From DAMCAP01 sp964369265 (GTDB lineage: Bacteria > Bacillota > Clostridia > Oscillospirales > Ruminococcaceae): a DNA stretch of 6,099 bases. The stretch's first letter is position 1. Each line of letters opens with the position of its first letter. The stretch is taken from positions 1 through 6,099 of the forward strand of contig CAYJEV010000100.1 in assembly GCA_964369265.1 (NCBI GenBank), written 5' to 3'. The translations under genes were made by a program, and so were the position numbers. A model generated the notes under the pieces. It was not told the DNA's origin. It saw only the letters and a program-made list of their open reading frames with translations, and did no database searches. This document shows positions 5,386 through 6,099 of this stretch, in pieces.

Positions 5386-5391
5386 AGGAGG
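5386..5391 (+). promoter_or_regulatory. Ribosome binding site of the NERD-like gene
   Basis: AGGAGG with a short 4-nt gap before the ATG at 5396. It is the only strong ribosome site near the start of the reading frame. Confidence 0.75.
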
Positions 5392-5395
5392 ACTT

Positions 5396-6016
5396 ATGTT
5401 CGGAGAAAACTTTTTTGCTTGGAAGCTTAGTTCATTTTGGGATTACTTTGGCTTTTTTTCTGTGATTGCTATTGGTGCAGCTGGATTTTATTTTGCTTAT
5501 CTTAAGCTTAAGAAGGCTCGTACAAACGAAGTCGCAATAGATAGGGTTGTTAGAAAGCTTAAGAAGAGGAAGCTAAGGGGAGCTGTTGTGCTTAGCAATG
5601 TAAAGCTGACTATAAAGGGGCAAGAAGTTAAGTTTGATGCTGTTGTTGTGGATAAAAAGGGGCTGATGCCTGTTAGGGTTATTGGTTCTGGGCTAAAAGT
5701 TTATGGTACACAAACAGAGGAGAACTGGAGAATAAAAGACAAGTTCACTGATCTTCACATACCTAATCCAATAATTGAGTTTAAGAAATCTGAGGCATTA
5801 TTGACACAGCACTTTGGAAACAATGGTGTGTATGGGACAAATTTTGAGCCGCTTATCATAATGGCAGATACTTTTGACACTCCGCATGCTTATACCGATC
5901 AAGGCACGCCTATAATTCCGTTAATACATTTAAAGCAGTATATGAAGAACAGGAAGTCGCTGCCTGATATTAAATCAGATTACAAGAAAATTGCAGAAAT
6001 GATGACAAAAGCATAG
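5396..6016 (+). CDS. Membrane-anchored NERD-like domain protein with altered catalytic residues
   Basis: A 206-residue protein with one hydrophobic segment near residues 18-37, followed by a strongly basic stretch (KLKKART, VVRKLKKRKLR), so the bulk is probably cytoplasmic. Residues about 75-185 align by eye with the NERD (nuclease-related) pattern: VKFDAVVVDKKGLMPVRVIGSGLKVYG (78-104), W111, NPIIEFKKSEALLTQHF (124-140), and PIIPLIHLKQYM near the end. NERD proteins normally carry D followed by E-x-K; here D81 is kept but the E and K positions are R94 and I96, so nuclease chemistry is doubtful. The ATG at 5396 is 4 nt after AGGAGG. Single-gene unit, divergent from the cobalamin operon. The NERD assignment rests on pattern recognition and is moderate. 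Confidence 0.85.
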   Translation: MFGENFFAWKLSSFWDYFGFFSVIAIGAAGFYFAYLKLKKARTNEVAIDRVVRKLKKRKLRGAVVLSNVKLTIKGQEVKFDAVVVDKKGLMPVRVIGSGLKVYGTQTEENWRIKDKFTDLHIPNPIIEFKKSEALLTQHFGNNGVYGTNFEPLIIMADTFDTPHAYTDQGTPIIPLIHLKQYMKNRKSLPDIKSDYKKIAEMMTKA

Positions 6017-6030
6017 TCTTTGTTAGACTA
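6014..6030 (+). repeat. Small hairpin spanning the NERD-like gene stop codon
   Basis: TAGTCT (including the TAG stop) pairs with AGACTA across a 5-nt loop. No T-run follows, so it is not a normal intrinsic terminator. Its right arm is the first part of the post-stop repeat. Confidence 0.45.
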
Positions 6031-6099
6031 ATGGCTAAGGGATTTCGCAGTAAACTTGCAGTGTTCCGTCAGGTAGATTAAAAGTTTTGCTAAATTTTT
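6025..6099 (+). repeat. Post-stop repeat, copy 3 (cut by the window edge)
   Basis: Begins 8 nt after the stop of the NERD-like gene with AGACTAATGGCTAAG. It contains AGTGTTCCGTCAGGTAGA at 6060-6077, identical to the reverse complement of 3197-3214. The last 22 bases match copy 2 at 19 positions. Confidence 0.75.

Larger units (their letters stand above)
4890..5395. other. AT-rich divergent intergenic region
   Basis: About 505 bp between the leftward cobalamin operon and the rightward NERD-like gene, with no gene visible. It holds promoter-like sequences toward both sides, overlapping inverted repeats at 5237-5282, and repeated GTTTTCCAC/GTTGAAAAC words at 5048-5073 and 5242-5277. I looked for cobalamin riboswitch landmarks on the minus strand and found none that convince. 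Confidence 0.65.

Noticed and set aside
6014..6077. Integron attC site suggested by GTTAGAC after the stop codon
   Set aside because: GTTAGAC fits GTTRRRY, but the other two copies of the repeat lack the GTT, no inverse core pairs with it, and there is no integrase or cassette array.

Overview
The window is AT-rich bacterial chromosome. Consensus Shine-Dalgarno sites (AGGAGG), TATAAT and TGnTATAAT promoters, a GAF/HD-GYP protein and a compact cobU-cobS cluster suggest a low-GC Firmicute (Bacillota), probably an anaerobe of the Clostridia/Negativicutes type. No marker gene fixes the genus. There are six credible protein genes in three transcription units: two point left (minus strand) and one points right.

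Region 1 (43-2389, minus strand) is a two-gene operon. A metallo-beta-lactamase-fold hydrolase (start 2270) overlaps a GAF plus HD-GYP protein by ATGA. A good promoter (TTGCAA, 17 bp, TATAAT) and a 9-bp inverted repeat lie upstream. The pair looks like signalling: a sensor-linked cyclic-dinucleotide-type phosphohydrolase beside a metal-dependent hydrolase that is probably also a phosphodiesterase.

Region 2 (2390-3248) is about 850 bp without a believable gene. It is a patchwork of perfect or near-perfect inverted repeats and a diverged direct repeat, and is more GC-rich by eye than the neighbouring genes. It lies between the end of the cobalamin operon and the promoter of region 1.

Region 3 (3249-4889, minus strand) is a tightly overlapping operon for late cobalamin assembly. 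It encodes a CobU-type kinase/guanylyltransferase, CobS, and a 123-residue CobU-like protein with a damaged P-loop and no middle part. The two CobU-like proteins keep complementary parts of the family signature. No cobalamin riboswitch is visible upstream.

Region 4 (4890-5395) is a very AT-rich divergent intergenic region. It has promoter-like sequences for both sides, overlapping inverted repeats, and several GTTTTCCAC/GTTGAAAAC words resembling weak DnaA boxes.

Region 5 (5396-6016, plus strand) encodes a membrane-anchored protein resembling a NERD domain in which the usual E-x-K catalytic pair is replaced.

The most unusual feature links all three units. Each ends within 0-9 nt of its stop codon with a copy of the same repeat, always in the same orientation relative to the gene. 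Two copies share an exact 18-nt stretch further in; the other copy is cut by the left window edge before that point.
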